A model generated the notes under the pieces. It ran no database searches. It was not told where the DNA came from and saw only the letters and a list, made by a program, of their open reading frames with translations. From contig JANTQA010000047.1 in assembly GCA_027625915.1 (NCBI GenBank), positions 12,090,001 through 12,154,000 of the forward strand: 64,000 nucleotides of DNA, read 5' to 3'. Below are positions 12,501 through 24,308 of the stretch, piece after piece. A program made the translations under genes and the position numbers. How positions within the stretch are numbered: position 1 is the stretch's first letter; each line of letters begins with the position of its first letter. The stretch comes from Anaeramoeba flamelloides (lineage: Eukaryota; Metamonada; Anaeramoebidae).

Positions 12501-14854
12501 CACTGCACCCGTTTATTGTAAAAAAGTATTGGATCTTTGATCTTTACTTTGGAAAAGAAAAAAAAAAACAATAATCATTTCTCAATTTTTTATAAAAGTT
12601 GAGTTAAGTGCTTTTTTTTATCATTTTAAATGAAACAAACTTTGAACCAAAAAAATTTAAAAAAGATATTTAAAAAACAAACGTAAATCAATGTAAAGCC
12701 AAAAACAAATAACGAAATCCTGCTTTAAGATTTTACCCTTTCAAACAAAGGAGTTTAATTAAAAGTCGTCATTTAATTTTTTTGCAAAAAGAGTAATTGT
12801 CGGAATTCATGAAAAAAAAAAAAACTTTTAAATTCTAGATATGTGTTTAATTAATACTTCATTTTAACACAATTCTCGTCTTTCAATTAAAAAATTGAGA
12901 AATTTTTTTTTTTTCCAAAAGCATTAATTTCGTACTAAAATATTTTTAAATTTTAAAAATTTAAAAAAAAATAAATAAAATTATTTAAAAAATCTAATAT
13001 TCATTGCAAAATCTTTCAATTTACAATACAAACTTATTCATTAATTTTGAATTTTATTTTTAACAAATCCAAAAAAATAAAAATTGCCAACAATAGAAAA
13101 AAAAAAAAAATTATTTTTTTTATCTTTCAGTGTAGAGTTTTCAAACTCAAAAAAGCTATTTTGTTGAACAATCATTTGTAATACGGTGCGAAGAATAAAT
13201 CGAAAAATCTTAATTTTGAAAAAGAAAAAAATAGTACTTTTTTATTTTTAGGTAATAATATTTTAAAATTTGCTGATAGTCTAATTTTTTATTTAAACTT
13301 TGTTTCTGTCAAAGCACTCCAGCAAAAAATTCCAAAATATCTATTATTTTATATAATGGAAATTTAAAGAATAAATAAAACATAAGTAAAATGAACCACA
13401 TCAGAAAATAGTTGACATTCGTCTGAAGTAAATCTATATATTTTCTTAAAACTTGAAAACCCCAAAATTCTTAGTTGTCTTATTGAGAAAAACAATAATG
13501 TTCATTTTGACGTTCGATTGAAGATCCAACGAAAATTCCAATAGAAATCAATATGATTTTTCTCCACTCATTTTTACTCTTTAAAGAAAAATTAGAATGA
13601 CACTTTTTTTACCTAGTGACTATAGATCTTGCAATACAAAAAAAAATCAAAATTTTCAAATGAATTAGGTGTAAAAATCAATTAAAAAAAAAACAAAATC
13701 TGTAAAAAATAATTTCAATTTTAAAATTTTCATAATAAATTGTTTCTTCAAATATCAATTCATTCCCTTTAAATACGTGTATTTCATCTCTTACAACTGG
13801 CTCCCTTTGACTGGAAAATAGTTTATTTGTTAAAACAGGAGAGTAATTACGGGAAAAATTGTCAAAATAAAAAAAAAAAATTATATTTGTTATTCAAAAA
13901 AAATATAATTAAATCATTCCAAAAAAAAAAAAAAACAAAACTAAAAAATATTTTTTGACATTGAAAATAAGAAAATAGACAAAACAATAAGTCAATCAAT
14001 AATTCAAAATTCTATTTTAAAAAAAATTATTAAAAAAAAAAAAAAATGATAAGGAATTATTATATTCGGATTGAGATAATTTTTGCTGGGATTACTTATT
14101 AAACAATTTGAAAATAACGATACAAAATAAATTTTAGATTTTTAGGAAATTTGCCAATATTAATTAATTATTTTAATTTTTTTTTCTAAACAATAATAAT
14201 TATAATCAAAAAAAAAAAAAAAAAAAAAAATTAAATCTAAATAGGAAAATTTATCCCAGTTACAAGAAGTTATTTAATGTCTTCAATCCTGGGGATACTT
14301 AAAAGAAATCAAAAAAACCCATTAAGATATTTTCATTTTAATGGTAAAACAAGTCATATCGTCATTCCCGAAATTGTTTTACCGGCGTCAGACTATAGTT
14401 TTTGTTCTTGGATTTATTTGGAACCGTTCCATTCTGCAAAGCAAATAAAAAATCCAAAATTTACGATTTTTTCATTTTATTCGAAAGACTATTTGCAGGG
14501 AATTGAAGTATATTTTCAAAAAGAAATGAATAGTAATGGGAAAAAAAACAAAAAAATTTATTTAATATTTAATTATTTCCAATCAAATAATAAAAAATCA
14601 AAAATCAAAATTTTTTTGGATTCAGTTCAAGAAAAGGAATGGTTTTTATTAAGTTTCACCCATTCTAAATTTAATTGGAAATTTAAAGATGAAAAAATAA
14701 AAGTTTATATTAATGAAGAATTAATAAGCCAAAAAATTTTGAAATATCCAATTAATTTGAAATATTCAATTAATTATATTGGTGCATCAATATCAAATAA
14801 TCGGGATGTGAGTGAAAATAAGAATGAAAATGAAAATGGGAATGGTAATGGTAA

Positions 14855-14935
<81 letters not shown>

Positions 14936-17856
14936 GGGTGACAATGGAAATAAGAAGGGTGAGAAAAACAAAAAAACACCGGTCTCTTTATTTATTGGGA
15001 AAATGTCTGTAATTTATTTTTTTAAAATTGAATTAACTAATATTAATATTAAAAATATTTTTCAAATTGGATTAAAGAATTTTTTAATAAATAATAATCA
15101 TTTTTTAGAAAATATTAATAATAAGCAAAATGTAAACAACACCAATTTAAATATTAATAAAGAGGGTTATGGCATCAAGAATAGTATTAATAGTGATAGT
15201 AACGAATTAAATTCCAATTTAATTAAAAAAATTATTTTGAATTATAATCCACAATCAATTATTAATGATATATGTATTGACCAAACCCCATTTACCACAA
15301 AGCAGAAAGATGCAAAGTTGATCGGGATGGTTAAACATGAAACAAAATATATTGAAGATTCCATTTATTGTTTGGGTGGTATAAAGATCTTTTACCCAAT
15401 TTTTAATGAATTATATTTCGCTGAGGGCACAGAACATAATTTAAATTGTAATAATATAAATAATATAAATTATAATCATAACAATGAATTATTTTATTCC
15501 TGTATGGGCGTTTTTTCCCAATTGTTAACTATTCCAAGATATCAAGAAGAAATAATAAAAATTGATGGTATAAATATTCTATCATATTTTTTTACAAATT
15601 TGCATCCAAATTATTTTTCATTAAAATTTATCAATCTATTAAAAAAAATAATAAATTTAATCAATAATAATAAATTAATAAAAAGATTAATATTTCAATT
15701 ATTATTAAATTTCCAAATTTGGATTTATTGTGATCAAACAATTCAATTGGAAATTTTTTCAATACTTAAAACAATTATTTTAAATAAATTTAAAATCAAT
15801 TTGAAATATATTATTGAAATTTTACATAATTATTATTGGTTAAAGCCAATGGTAAATTCAATTAATTGTGGTAAAAATTCGAAATTGCATATAATTACTA
15901 AAAAGGAAATTGGTAAAAGATTAAATATAAATGAAATAAAGCAAATTAGGAAACAAATTTTAAACATTATTCAATTAATTTTGTTTAAATTTAAAAAAAT
16001 AATTGATTTAAATAATTTATTAATTTATTGTATTTTATTTCCTTTTTCTGAAAATAGTTTAACTTTTTTAAACATTTTTTATTCATTTTTTGAAAATCCC
16101 AATTTTATTATAAAACTTTTAAATAATCATAATAATAATAATGAGGATGGTTCTGTTTTAAATTTATTATTAAAATTATTAAAATCTAAAAATGAATTAA
16201 TTAGGGATATAATTATGAAAATAATCTATAAAATCCATTTAATAGAAAAATTAAATAATAATTATCATTTTTTACATTTATTGGACAATAACCATAATCA
16301 TGATAATAATAATAATAATAACAAAAATAATAATAATAAAAATAGAGATGGTAACAATAGCAATAATAATAATAATATAAATGAAAAAAATGATATAACA
16401 AATAAATTAATGTTATTTAAAAAGTCTGTATTAAAATATCCGTTAAGTGAAAATATTTCTAATGGTTTATTCTCTTTGTTAATCAATCAAAATAGATATG
16501 ATAATAATTTCATTTTTCAATTAAACTTCAAGTTTAATAGGCCAATATTAATAAAAACTATTTTTAAATTAATATTAAAATTTCCTAATTATTTAACTAT
16601 TAATTTATTCAAAGAAATTTCAACATTAATTGGAACAAATTTCAAAAATTTCCAAATTTTTTTAAATTCTTTACCAAATTGGAGAATTAAATTATTTAAA
16701 TTTTTTGATTATTATATTAAAATTAATTCCCAAGGTAATTTATTGGATTATCAAAATAATAATCTATCTCAAATAATAAATGTTAATCAAATCATTAACA
16801 AAATAATTAGAGAGAAATCTGGTATTGATGAAACATTAATCTCATTCCAATTAATAAAAATATGTTTTAAAATTTTCCAACAGATTCATATCCAAATCTT
16901 AATTGATGAGCAATTGGGAATACAATTAATTGAAGATAGCATTAGAGAGACGATTCATTATTATTCTTCAGCCCATCAAATTCAACATTTCATTATTAAA
17001 AAAATTTTCTTTGATTTATTCCAACTATTAAATAATAATTTAACAAATGAAAATCCTTTATCTTTTAAATTTTTTAATTCTAAAAAAAAAAATTTCCAAT
17101 TAATTAACTTGGTATTAAAATTATCACCAATATTAAAAAAATATTTATATTATTATTTAAATAATATTGATAATAGTACAAATAATCATAATAATAAAAA
17201 ACAATAACAATAGCAATAACAATAATTATAATCAATTATTTAATAATTTTCATAAAAATTTAACTCATTATCAAATTATTAGTAAATTTTTAGAATTATT
17301 AAAAATTATTAATTTTTTCACAATTAAAATCGAAAAAAATTCAATAATAAATAAAGAAAACAAAAAAATATTAAATATTTGTTTAATAATTCAAGTTATA
17401 TTAAAAAACGAAAATATTTCTATTAAGAAATTTAAAGAATCCTTATTGAATTTAATATTTATTTTATTATTAATTAAAAAAATTAAAATATTTAAATCAC
17501 AATTAAAAGAAATTATTTTATTAAATTTTAATTTTTTATTAAATTTATTAAAAAAATTTAATTTAATAAAAACCCAGCACATTAAAAGAAAAAATTTTAT
17601 TATTAATCGAGAATATTGAAATAATTAAAAAAAATTATTCATTTATTTTTCTATTTTATTTAAAAAAAAATAAAGACAAAAATTTAAATAATTTTTTTAA
17701 ATGAGATTTTAAATAAAAATAAAAAATGGGATCAATTATTTTTTGATATCAAAAAGTTTCAAAAAAATAATTTTAATAATAATAATGATGATTTAAATAT
17801 TTTTTTAATTAATCCAGAATTATCCAATTATCATAAACATCATCATTTGAATCACA

Positions 17857-17938
<82 letters not shown>

Positions 17939-20203
17939 TAATCATAATAATGATGATAATCATAATAATAATCATAAAAATCATAAAGGCAATAATCATA
18001 ATCATCACCACCACCGACATAATAATCATAATAGTAATAATAATCATAAAAATACTCATAATTGTAAACAAAATTCAGCAAAAAAGAAAGAAATAAAAAA
18101 TGGAGATAATAAAAAAATTATTGAATTTCATAATAATTTTATAAATGTTAAAGGAAAATATAAAATTAGAAGGATTAAAACAAAAAAACGATGGAAAAGT
18201 GTTCAGAGGGTGTTATTTAATTATAGGGGCTGTTGGGATTTTGAAAAGGAAAATAAAAATATTCAAATAACTTTATCATTAATTGAAAATAAAATTGGTG
18301 AAAGGAAAAGATTTAAATTCAATAAAGTTTATCAAACACACCAAAATTGTAGTTTTATAGATCAAAGTAAATTAATGAATAAAATATATTCGGATGAAAA
18401 TATGATAAATAAGAATAAGAATAAGAAGAATAAATCAAATAAGAATAATATAAATCAAAATAAACAATATCAAATATTATTACAAAAATTTAAAAATAAA
18501 AAAAAAAATAAACGAGTAAATGGCAAGATAGTGTATTCCATTAAATGCGAGTTGATTAATCCGTTTATTAACATCAATGGTTTCTTAAACATCACTCCTT
18601 ATAATATTCGATTTGAAATTGATTTTAAAAAATTTAAAAATAATCTTCCAAAGGATAAATTTAGATTAAAATATATTAAAAATAGAAGTTGGAATAAAAA
18701 GCAAATCAAATACATTTTACCAAAAAGATATTATTTGAAACAATCGGCAATAGAAATAACAATAAAAAAAATAAATAAATCGTATTTTTTCAATTTCCCA
18801 GATGAAAATGAAGACTTTCGAAATCAACTTTTGTTGAAATTAACAAATTCGGGGTTTAATAAGCCAATATTAAAAGGTGTCGTTGATTATAAAATGATTT
18901 TAAAGAAGCTTGGTTATACAAGGTTATGGGCGCAAAGGAAAATCTCAAATTTTGAATATTTGATGAAAATAAATACTCTCGCTGGGAGGACGTATAACGA
19001 TTTAAGCCAGTACCCCATTTTCCCGTGGGTTATTGTCGATTACAAAAGCAATGAATTGGATTTGAACGATAAAAAAAATTATAGAGATCTATCAAAGCCC
19101 ATAGGCATGTTAAATCCAATGAAATTTGAAAAATTAAATAGGAAATTCCAATCTCAGCAGCTATCTTCTTTTTCTTCTTCATTTCTTTCAAATGGCAATA
19201 AGTCTAAAAATAAAAAAAATAAGAATAATAATAATAATGATAGCAATAATGGAAATAATCATAATTTCCAAATACCGCCGTTTCTCTATGGGAGCCATTA
19301 TTCAAACACGGGCGTGCCACTTTTTTATTTAATCAGAATGGAGCCCTTTACTACTTTATCAATTGAGCAGTTTGACAATAGATTCGACCATCCAGATCGT
19401 TTATTCCATTCAATTTCTGAGACTTGGAAAAACTGCTATCATACCCCATCGGACGTCAAAGAATTAACACCAGAGTTTTATTATTTGCCAGAATTTTTGA
19501 AAAATCTAAATAAATATAATATGGGGATACGAGATGACAAAAAGCAGGTGGACGATGTTGCTTTGCCGCCCTGGGCAAATGGGTCGGCAGAAGAGTTCAT
19601 ACGAATAATGAGATTGGCCTTAGAATCAGAATACGTCAGCAAAAATTTGCATCATTGGATCGATCTCATCTTTGGCTATAAGCAGCGTGGGATTGAAGCA
19701 ATCAAGGCAAATAATGTTTTTTATTATCTCACTTATGAAGGATCTGTCGATATCGATCAAGTTAAAGATCCAATCGAAAAAAGTGGCATTCTTGATCAAA
19801 TTGAGCATTTTGGTCAATGCCCCGTTCAATTGTTTTTGAAGCCACATCCAGCCCGAGGAGATCTAAACTTGAAAAAAAAATCATCATTTTTGAATAATGA
19901 CAACTACTATTATAATAAATTGAATGGCAACAAGAATAAGAATAAGAATAAAGATAATGAAAATCTAATAATATTATTTAAGAATTATTCCAAATTAAAG
20001 CAAGTTATTAAAAATTATAAAAGTTTTAAAAATAAAATTTCTAATTATCCAATAGTATTTTTCAAATCAATATTTACAAATAATTTTCTAAATAGCAATT
20101 TAGAAAAATTAATAATATTAGACAAAAACAGAAAATTGTCTATCAATAATGTCATTTTAAAATCGTTTTTAAATCAAGGCGAAGAAAATAGCAATAGTGT
20201 CCG

Positions 20204-20250
<47 letters not shown>

Positions 20251-21260
20251 GCCCTAATAGCAATTTTAATCTAAATGTTAGCCTAACAAATTCCTGGGTA
20301 ATAGAAATGGATCAAAACATTGGCAATAAACAAAAAATAATACCTAGTTTTTATAATGAAATTAAGTATTATAAAAATTGTTTCAAGGTTTCAAAAGATA
20401 ATAAATTTCTATTTTGTTCTGGATTCTGGGGTAACTCTTTTTCAATTACACAAATCGACAATTGTAAATTAATTCAAAATATTACACACAGGCATAAGGA
20501 TATTGTTACTTGCCTGGCTTTGGATCAAAAAAATAAATTCCTTATCACGGGATCAAAAGATTCCACAGTGTTAATATGGGAAATCATTTATAATAAAAAT
20601 AAAAATAATAACATCAATTATAATAATTTTAATGGTAGTAACCAATCGTTAAATAAGAAATATCAAAATAATAGCAATGGGGACAGCATCAATAATACAA
20701 ATATGAATACAAAGATGGCTTCCCCCCGCACTGGCGGCAATGGTAATAGCCAAATTAATCTTAATTTAATTTATACTTTGCATGGCCATTATGATGAAAT
20801 CACTTGTGTAGATATAAATACAGAATTGGATTTAATAGTCACCGGTTCAAAGGATCAGTCCGTACTCTTATATTCGTTAATAAAGGGCAAGCTCCACTAT
20901 GAAATTAAAATCAGCGAACAAATTGATTTTATTAAAATATTGCCACAAATAGACCGAATCTTAATTGGTACTGATGGCGGGAAGATCATATATTTATTTT
21001 CATTAAATGGTCATAAATTGTCTTCTTATAATAATAATTTTGTTGTAAAAGATTGGGAAATTTCGCAGGATGAAAGCTTTTTAATTTTAGTCTCCAAAAA
21101 TGGTAATATTTCCATTTATAGTCTTCCTCATTTTGATTTGATTGCAAATTTAAAAACTGCATTTCCTATTTATTCCTGTAATTTATCAGTTGACCAATTG
21201 TTGCTTTATTTAGGAACTGTAAATGGTTCAATCATCGTTATAGATTTAATTAATTTTTAA
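6307..21260 (+). CDS. Large BEACH-domain protein (neurobeachin/LYST/Lvs family), multi-exon gene
   Basis: BEACH proteins are giant scaffolds acting in vesicle traffic, lysosome-related organelles, autophagy and cytokinesis. The domain order is the family order: helical repeats (6307-9516), concanavalin-like module (from 14,260), more helical region, PH-BEACH, BEACH, then WD40 to the stop at 21,258-21,260. Firm junctions: exon 6307-6542, intron 6543-6671 (GTAATT...AAATAG, phase 0), exon 6672-9516, intron 9517-14,259 (GTAAAT...TCCCAG, phase 1), then one long exon region. The exon at 6307 starts inside a codon, so the N-terminus lies further upstream. The last exon region changes frame three times (near 17,196-17,201, 17,589-17,594 and 17,662-17,698), always +1. 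The traced part encodes roughly 3,300 residues, usual for the family. The subfamily is uncertain. Confidence 0.88.
9517..14259 (+). other. 4.7-kb intron of the BEACH gene
   Basis: The bounds are inferred from the family: the protein before 9516 is the end of the solenoid and the protein after 14,260 is the concanavalin module, and both ends are phase 1. It starts with GTAAAT, has about 40 T at 9546-9586, and contains one inverted-repeat transposon (13,294-13,825). The rest shows no gene. Exons of other introns here are separated by about 100-500 bases, so this one is exceptional. A small missed exon inside it cannot be excluded. Confidence 0.6.
13294..13825 (-). mobile_element. MITE, family G, copy 1 (in BEACH intron)
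   Basis: A 532-bp element whose reverse complement matches 21,448-22,148 over its length. Shared blocks include ATTGCAAGATC, AAATCATATTGATTTCTAT and the terminal ACAGAAACAAAGTTTA. The ends form a short inverted repeat, TAAAC...GTTTA, so TA at each end may be the target duplication. No coding sequence. Confidence 0.7.
14260..17204 (+). CDS. BEACH gene, concanavalin-like module and second helical region
   Basis: Begins with a valine codon split across the long intron. The segment YFHFNGKTSHIVIP and the following beta-rich stretch with FCSWIYLE match the concanavalin A-like (LamG-type) domain that precedes PH-BEACH in neurobeachin-class proteins. It covers about 14,310-15,020 and is interrupted by an asparagine tract from a pure (AAT)n repeat (about 14,857-14,934). 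After it come long hydrophobic helices with small Asn/His-rich inserts. The frame ends in NNKKQ and TAA at 17,205, but protein-like sequence continues immediately in the +1 frame. Confidence 0.8.
14857..14934 (+). repeat. (AAT)n run encoding polyasparagine
   Basis: About 26 AAT triplets in frame within the concanavalin module. The run is pure at DNA level, which suggests recent expansion by replication slippage. Similar in-frame runs occur at 17,863-17,936 and 20,206-20,250. Confidence 0.95.
17205..17702 (+). CDS. BEACH gene, linker with frame changes
   Basis: Protein-like sequence moves from frame 0 to +1 at an A6 run (17,196-17,201), to +2 at another A6 run (17,589-17,594), and back to the original frame at an A9 (17,662-17,670) or T7 (17,692-17,698) run. 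The segments (for example NLTHYQIISKFLELLKIINF, then IENIEIIKKNYSFIFLFYL) have the same helical, Leu/Ile/Asn/Lys composition as the flanking exon, so this looks like one continuous coding exon with three single-base excesses rather than introns. Whether the extra bases are real is unknown. Confidence 0.6.
17703..21260 (+). CDS. BEACH gene, PH-BEACH, BEACH and WD40 region
   Basis: After an Asn/His-rich start containing an (AAT)n run, a PH-BEACH-like module covers about 18,510-18,900. The BEACH core follows at about 18,943-19,857 and is unmistakable: RTYNDLSQYPIFPWVIVDY, then YGSHYSNTGVPLFYLIR, DRLFHSI, ELTPEFYYLPEFL, LPPWANGSAEEFI, and the C-terminal pattern WIDLIFGYKQRG with HPAR. Two clear WD40 repeats follow (about 20,486-20,590, ending VLIWEI, and about 20,775-20,880), with weaker blades to the stop at 21,258-21,260. 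The BEACH core is richer in G/C-ending codons than the linkers, as expected from stronger constraint. Confidence 0.95.
17863..17936 (+). repeat. (AAT)n run encoding polyasparagine
   Basis: Pure AAT triplets of about 75 bases, in frame within the BEACH gene, followed by an imperfect AAT/CAT region encoding Asn, His and Asp. Confidence 0.95.
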
Positions 21261-21308
21261 TATATTATTTTGAAATATATCCATTCTTTTTATTTTATTT
21301 TTAATACA

Positions 21309-21335
21309 GTATATATATATATATATATATATATA
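21309..21335. repeat. (TA)n microsatellite after BEACH stop
   Basis: Short TA run about 50 bases after the stop codon, probably in the 3' UTR or just beyond. Confidence 0.9.
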
Positions 21336-21447
21336 ATTTCAACGGGGTTTAATTGTAATTTATTTCTAATTTAATTTTGAATTTTAAATAAAAAAATAGA
21401 ATTATTTTTAGTGATTTTTGTATTATTTGCATTCATTTTAATAAAGT

Positions 21448-22142
21448 TAAACAATTTTTCAGTCAAAGGGGCCCAGTTTTAAGGAGTAAATTACATGTGT
21501 TTAAAGGGTTTGAATCGATATTAGAAGAAAAAATTTATTTTGGAAATTTTTAAAATTTAAATCTTTTTTTAACATTTTTGTTTTTTTTTAATCGATTCTT
21601 TTTTGAAACCTAATTCAGTTGTAAAAATGTTTTTATTGCAAGATCAATAGTCACTTGGTAAAAACGTGTTATTCCCATGTCATTGAAACTGTGGAAATTA
21701 TTGTTGAGAAATCATATTGATTTCTATTGGAATTTTATCAAAATTTGATCCTGATATTTGAATAATAAATGTGAAAATTTTTCACTTCATTTTCATTTCA
21801 TTTTTTAAATAGAGATCAAAAATACTAACTTAATTTATTTGGGAACTTGATTTCTAAAAGAAAAATATGGGAAATAAAGTGAAAAAAACTTTCCTATTTA
21901 TTATTTGAATACTAATAGGAGATCAAAACGAACATTCTTGTTTTTTTCAATGTGGACCTCAGAATTTGAGTTTTTCAATTTTTAAGAAAATCTATTGATA
22001 AATTAGTTTTATTTCAGGCAGAATCAACAATTCTTTGATGTTTTATTATTCTATTTGTTTCTTATTTGTTCTTCAAAGGCCAATTATATAATATAATTGA
22101 TATTTGAAAAACAGAATGTTTGGCCGTCTTCAACAGAAACAA

Positions 22143-22148
<6 letters not shown>
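21448..22148 (+). mobile_element. MITE, family G, copy 2, interrupted by a family-H element
   Basis: Matches the reverse complement of 13,294-13,825 from the TAAAC...AGTCAAAGGG start to the ACAGAAACAAAGTTTA end. It is longer because a family-H hairpin element (21,755-21,911) sits inside; subtracting it leaves about 544 bp, close to the 532 bp of copy 1. The left end contains GGGGCCCAGTTTT, shared with family A at 32,002. Ends are TA-flanked. Confidence 0.75.
21755..21911. mobile_element. Hairpin MITE, family H, copy nested in family G
   Basis: About 157 bp with imperfect inverted arms. The left arm contains ATTTGAATAATAAAT and TTTTTCACTTCATTTTC. The reverse complement of the right arm contains ATAATAAATAGGAAAG and TTTTTTTCACTTTATTTC. 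Related copies lie at 44,831 and 55,147. It is absent from the homologous position of family-G copy 1, so it inserted later. Confidence 0.7.

Positions 22149-22183
<35 letters not shown>
22147..22183. repeat. (TA)n microsatellite
   Basis: TA run between the end of the family-G element and the CCCTTAGCACCCC terminus of the next element. Confidence 0.95.
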
Positions 22184-22188
<5 letters not shown>

Positions 22189-23673
22189 AGCACCCCGGAT
22201 TTGCCTAAATTTCATCAAGTTTTTTAAATTAGATTTAAAATGATATTGATCTACTAATATATTAATTTTCTTATTTGTCTTTAATCCAGATTTGAATTAT
22301 AATAAAACATCAAAATAGTTCAAAGATAAAGTAGTTAAGTTATTGATTTTTTTTTGAAATTGAAAAAAAAAATAATAATTATTCATTTTTACATTTTTTT
22401 AAAGATTTTTTTTTTTATTTTATTTTTTTAAATCAGAAATTGTATTACATTAATAGTAATTCAAAACTCAAAACGTTAATTTATTAATAATAACCACCCA
22501 AAAATTTTCCTATTTTTATGATAAAAAAAATAAATAAAAAAATAAATTACTTTGAAATTTAATTTTTTTTTTAGAAAAAATTTCAATAAATATCGAATTA
22601 AGAGTAAAATGAAATTTATTTCTTTAGGCCAAAATTAAATTTTTAATATGATTAATTTTCTAAAACTTTTATTTAAGCAATAGTTAATAATTGAAAATCA
22701 AAAAAAAAAAAAAATTGTAAAATAATTTCAATTTATTAAATTGGAATAAAACAAATATAAATTACTTTTTAATCGATAAAATATAAATACCTAAATATAA
22801 AATAAAATAAAAAATCAACTCTTAAATATTATTCCAATATAATAAAATAATCTCCGAAACCAAAATTTTTTTTATTGCATTTTGTTTTTGGTAAAAATTT
22901 GAATAATATATTTGTGATATTTGGATTTTTCCTTAATAAATTAATCCAGATCTTGTTAAATAAGTTTTGATATATGGTCTCTAATTCAACAATATTGTTT
23001 ATTTTATGTCTAGATTTTAAAAAGTCAAAAATTAAAAAATTGTAAAAAATAAAAAAAAAAATCAATTATTAATCTGACTCGAACTATTGACCAAATCATT
23101 TAAAATTGGAAAAAAAATCTTGTTGAAAAAATTGTAAAATTTTGCAATGAAAAAAAATTTGATTTTTTTTTCTAATTTAATTTAGATTTTTTTTTTTTTT
23201 AAATTATTTAGAATTTAATATAGATATTGATATTGAATCGTAATCAATAGATAAAACAAATTTTATATGTGATGCTATAATAACTTTTATAATGAATAAA
23301 TTATTTAATCAAGCATTTTAGGCAATTTTGGGGTGCAAAGGGCCCCAAAAAAATTTCCAGTAAAGTATGATGTGTTTTAAATGTTATAACTAAGAGGTTT
23401 TTGCTGTCTAGACAAACTTTTCAAAAAAAAAAAAAAAAAAAATTTATTTTGACAAAATTTGGAAAAATAATAAAATCACAATAACCAAAAAAAAATTCCC
23501 AATGTTGAAAATTTTTTTTCAAGTTATTTTTTTATTTTAAGTAACTATACAGTTTTTAATTATAAAATTTTCTTTCTAAGATAATTGTTTATTAATTCTA
23601 TATCTAATAATGCTTTGAAAACATTTCAAATTCAAATTTTTGTTTGAAATGTTTTTAGGTTATTTGGGGTGCT

Positions 23674-23678
<5 letters not shown>
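22184..23678. mobile_element. Segment with CCCTTAGCACCCC termini, flanked by (TA)n on both sides (family F)
   Basis: The left end CCCTTAGCACCCCGGATT and the reverse complement of the right end CCCTTAGCACCCCAAAT are inverted repeats of roughly 25 bases, and each abuts a TA microsatellite. A third, diverged terminus lies at about 27,243-27,283. The interior is AT-rich with no recognisable gene. The right part overlaps the left arm of the family-E inverted repeat, so boundaries among these elements are intertwined and the element call is tentative. Confidence 0.4.

Positions 23679-23712
<34 letters not shown>
23679..23712. repeat. (TA)n microsatellite
   Basis: TA run joining the GGGGTGCTAAGGG terminus to the start of the family-D element. 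Confidence 0.95.
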
Positions 23713-23714
<2 letters not shown>

Positions 23715-23717
23715 ATA

Positions 23718-24308
23718 AGGAATTTCCAAAAAAGAGAGACATTTTTTTTTGACATTTCTTAAAAAAAATCTTTGTTAGTGGAATTTTTTCCTTTGATAAT
23801 TGATAATAAAAAACCAAGTTAAATAAATATACTAATTAAATCAATGGACTATAGTATTTATTTCTAAATACATTTTTCATTAAAATATTTCCAAAAAATG
23901 AGAAAAAAAAAACACTTTTTTTAAGAAAACAATAAAAGGTCATTTTCAAAAAAAAATCGAAATATAACGAGTACACAGATGATTTTTCAAACATTATAGT
24001 GTTGTTATAATTTTCAATGCTAACGGGAAATTCGTTGAGAATAAAAAAGTTATGAAAACGATTTTTTCATATTAAAAAGAAAATAATAATAAGTAATTTT
24101 TTATGCCTGGAAAAAATCTAATAAAATCAAGATTATAAAATTTAATACTTTTTATTTAGGTAATATCATACTAACAAACAAAATGTATTATTATAAAGTT
24201 GCAATAAATGGTTGTTAATGATTTTAGATGTTTAAATACTTTTTTATATGGATTTAGTTTAATGAAGATATTTTAAAATAAAGTTGCCCCATTTTTTTGG
24301 AAATAGCT
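23718..24308 (+). mobile_element. MITE, family D, copy 1
   Basis: 591 bp, matching 26,531-27,120 in the same orientation throughout, with indels in homopolymers. Inverted ends: AGGAATTTCCAAAAAA on the left, and AGCTATTTCCAAAAAA as the reverse complement of the right end. Non-coding, and nested between the arms of family E. Confidence 0.75.

Noticed and set aside
14770-18096. Frames of polytyrosine, polyleucine or polyisoleucine around the AAT tracts
   Set aside because: They are other-frame and antisense translations of the (AAT)n repeats inside the BEACH gene.
22829-23065. Minus-strand 78-codon frame
   Set aside because: Starts with a T-rich phenylalanine stretch; the later part is mildly protein-like but has no splice partner, and the locus lies inside a transposon segment.
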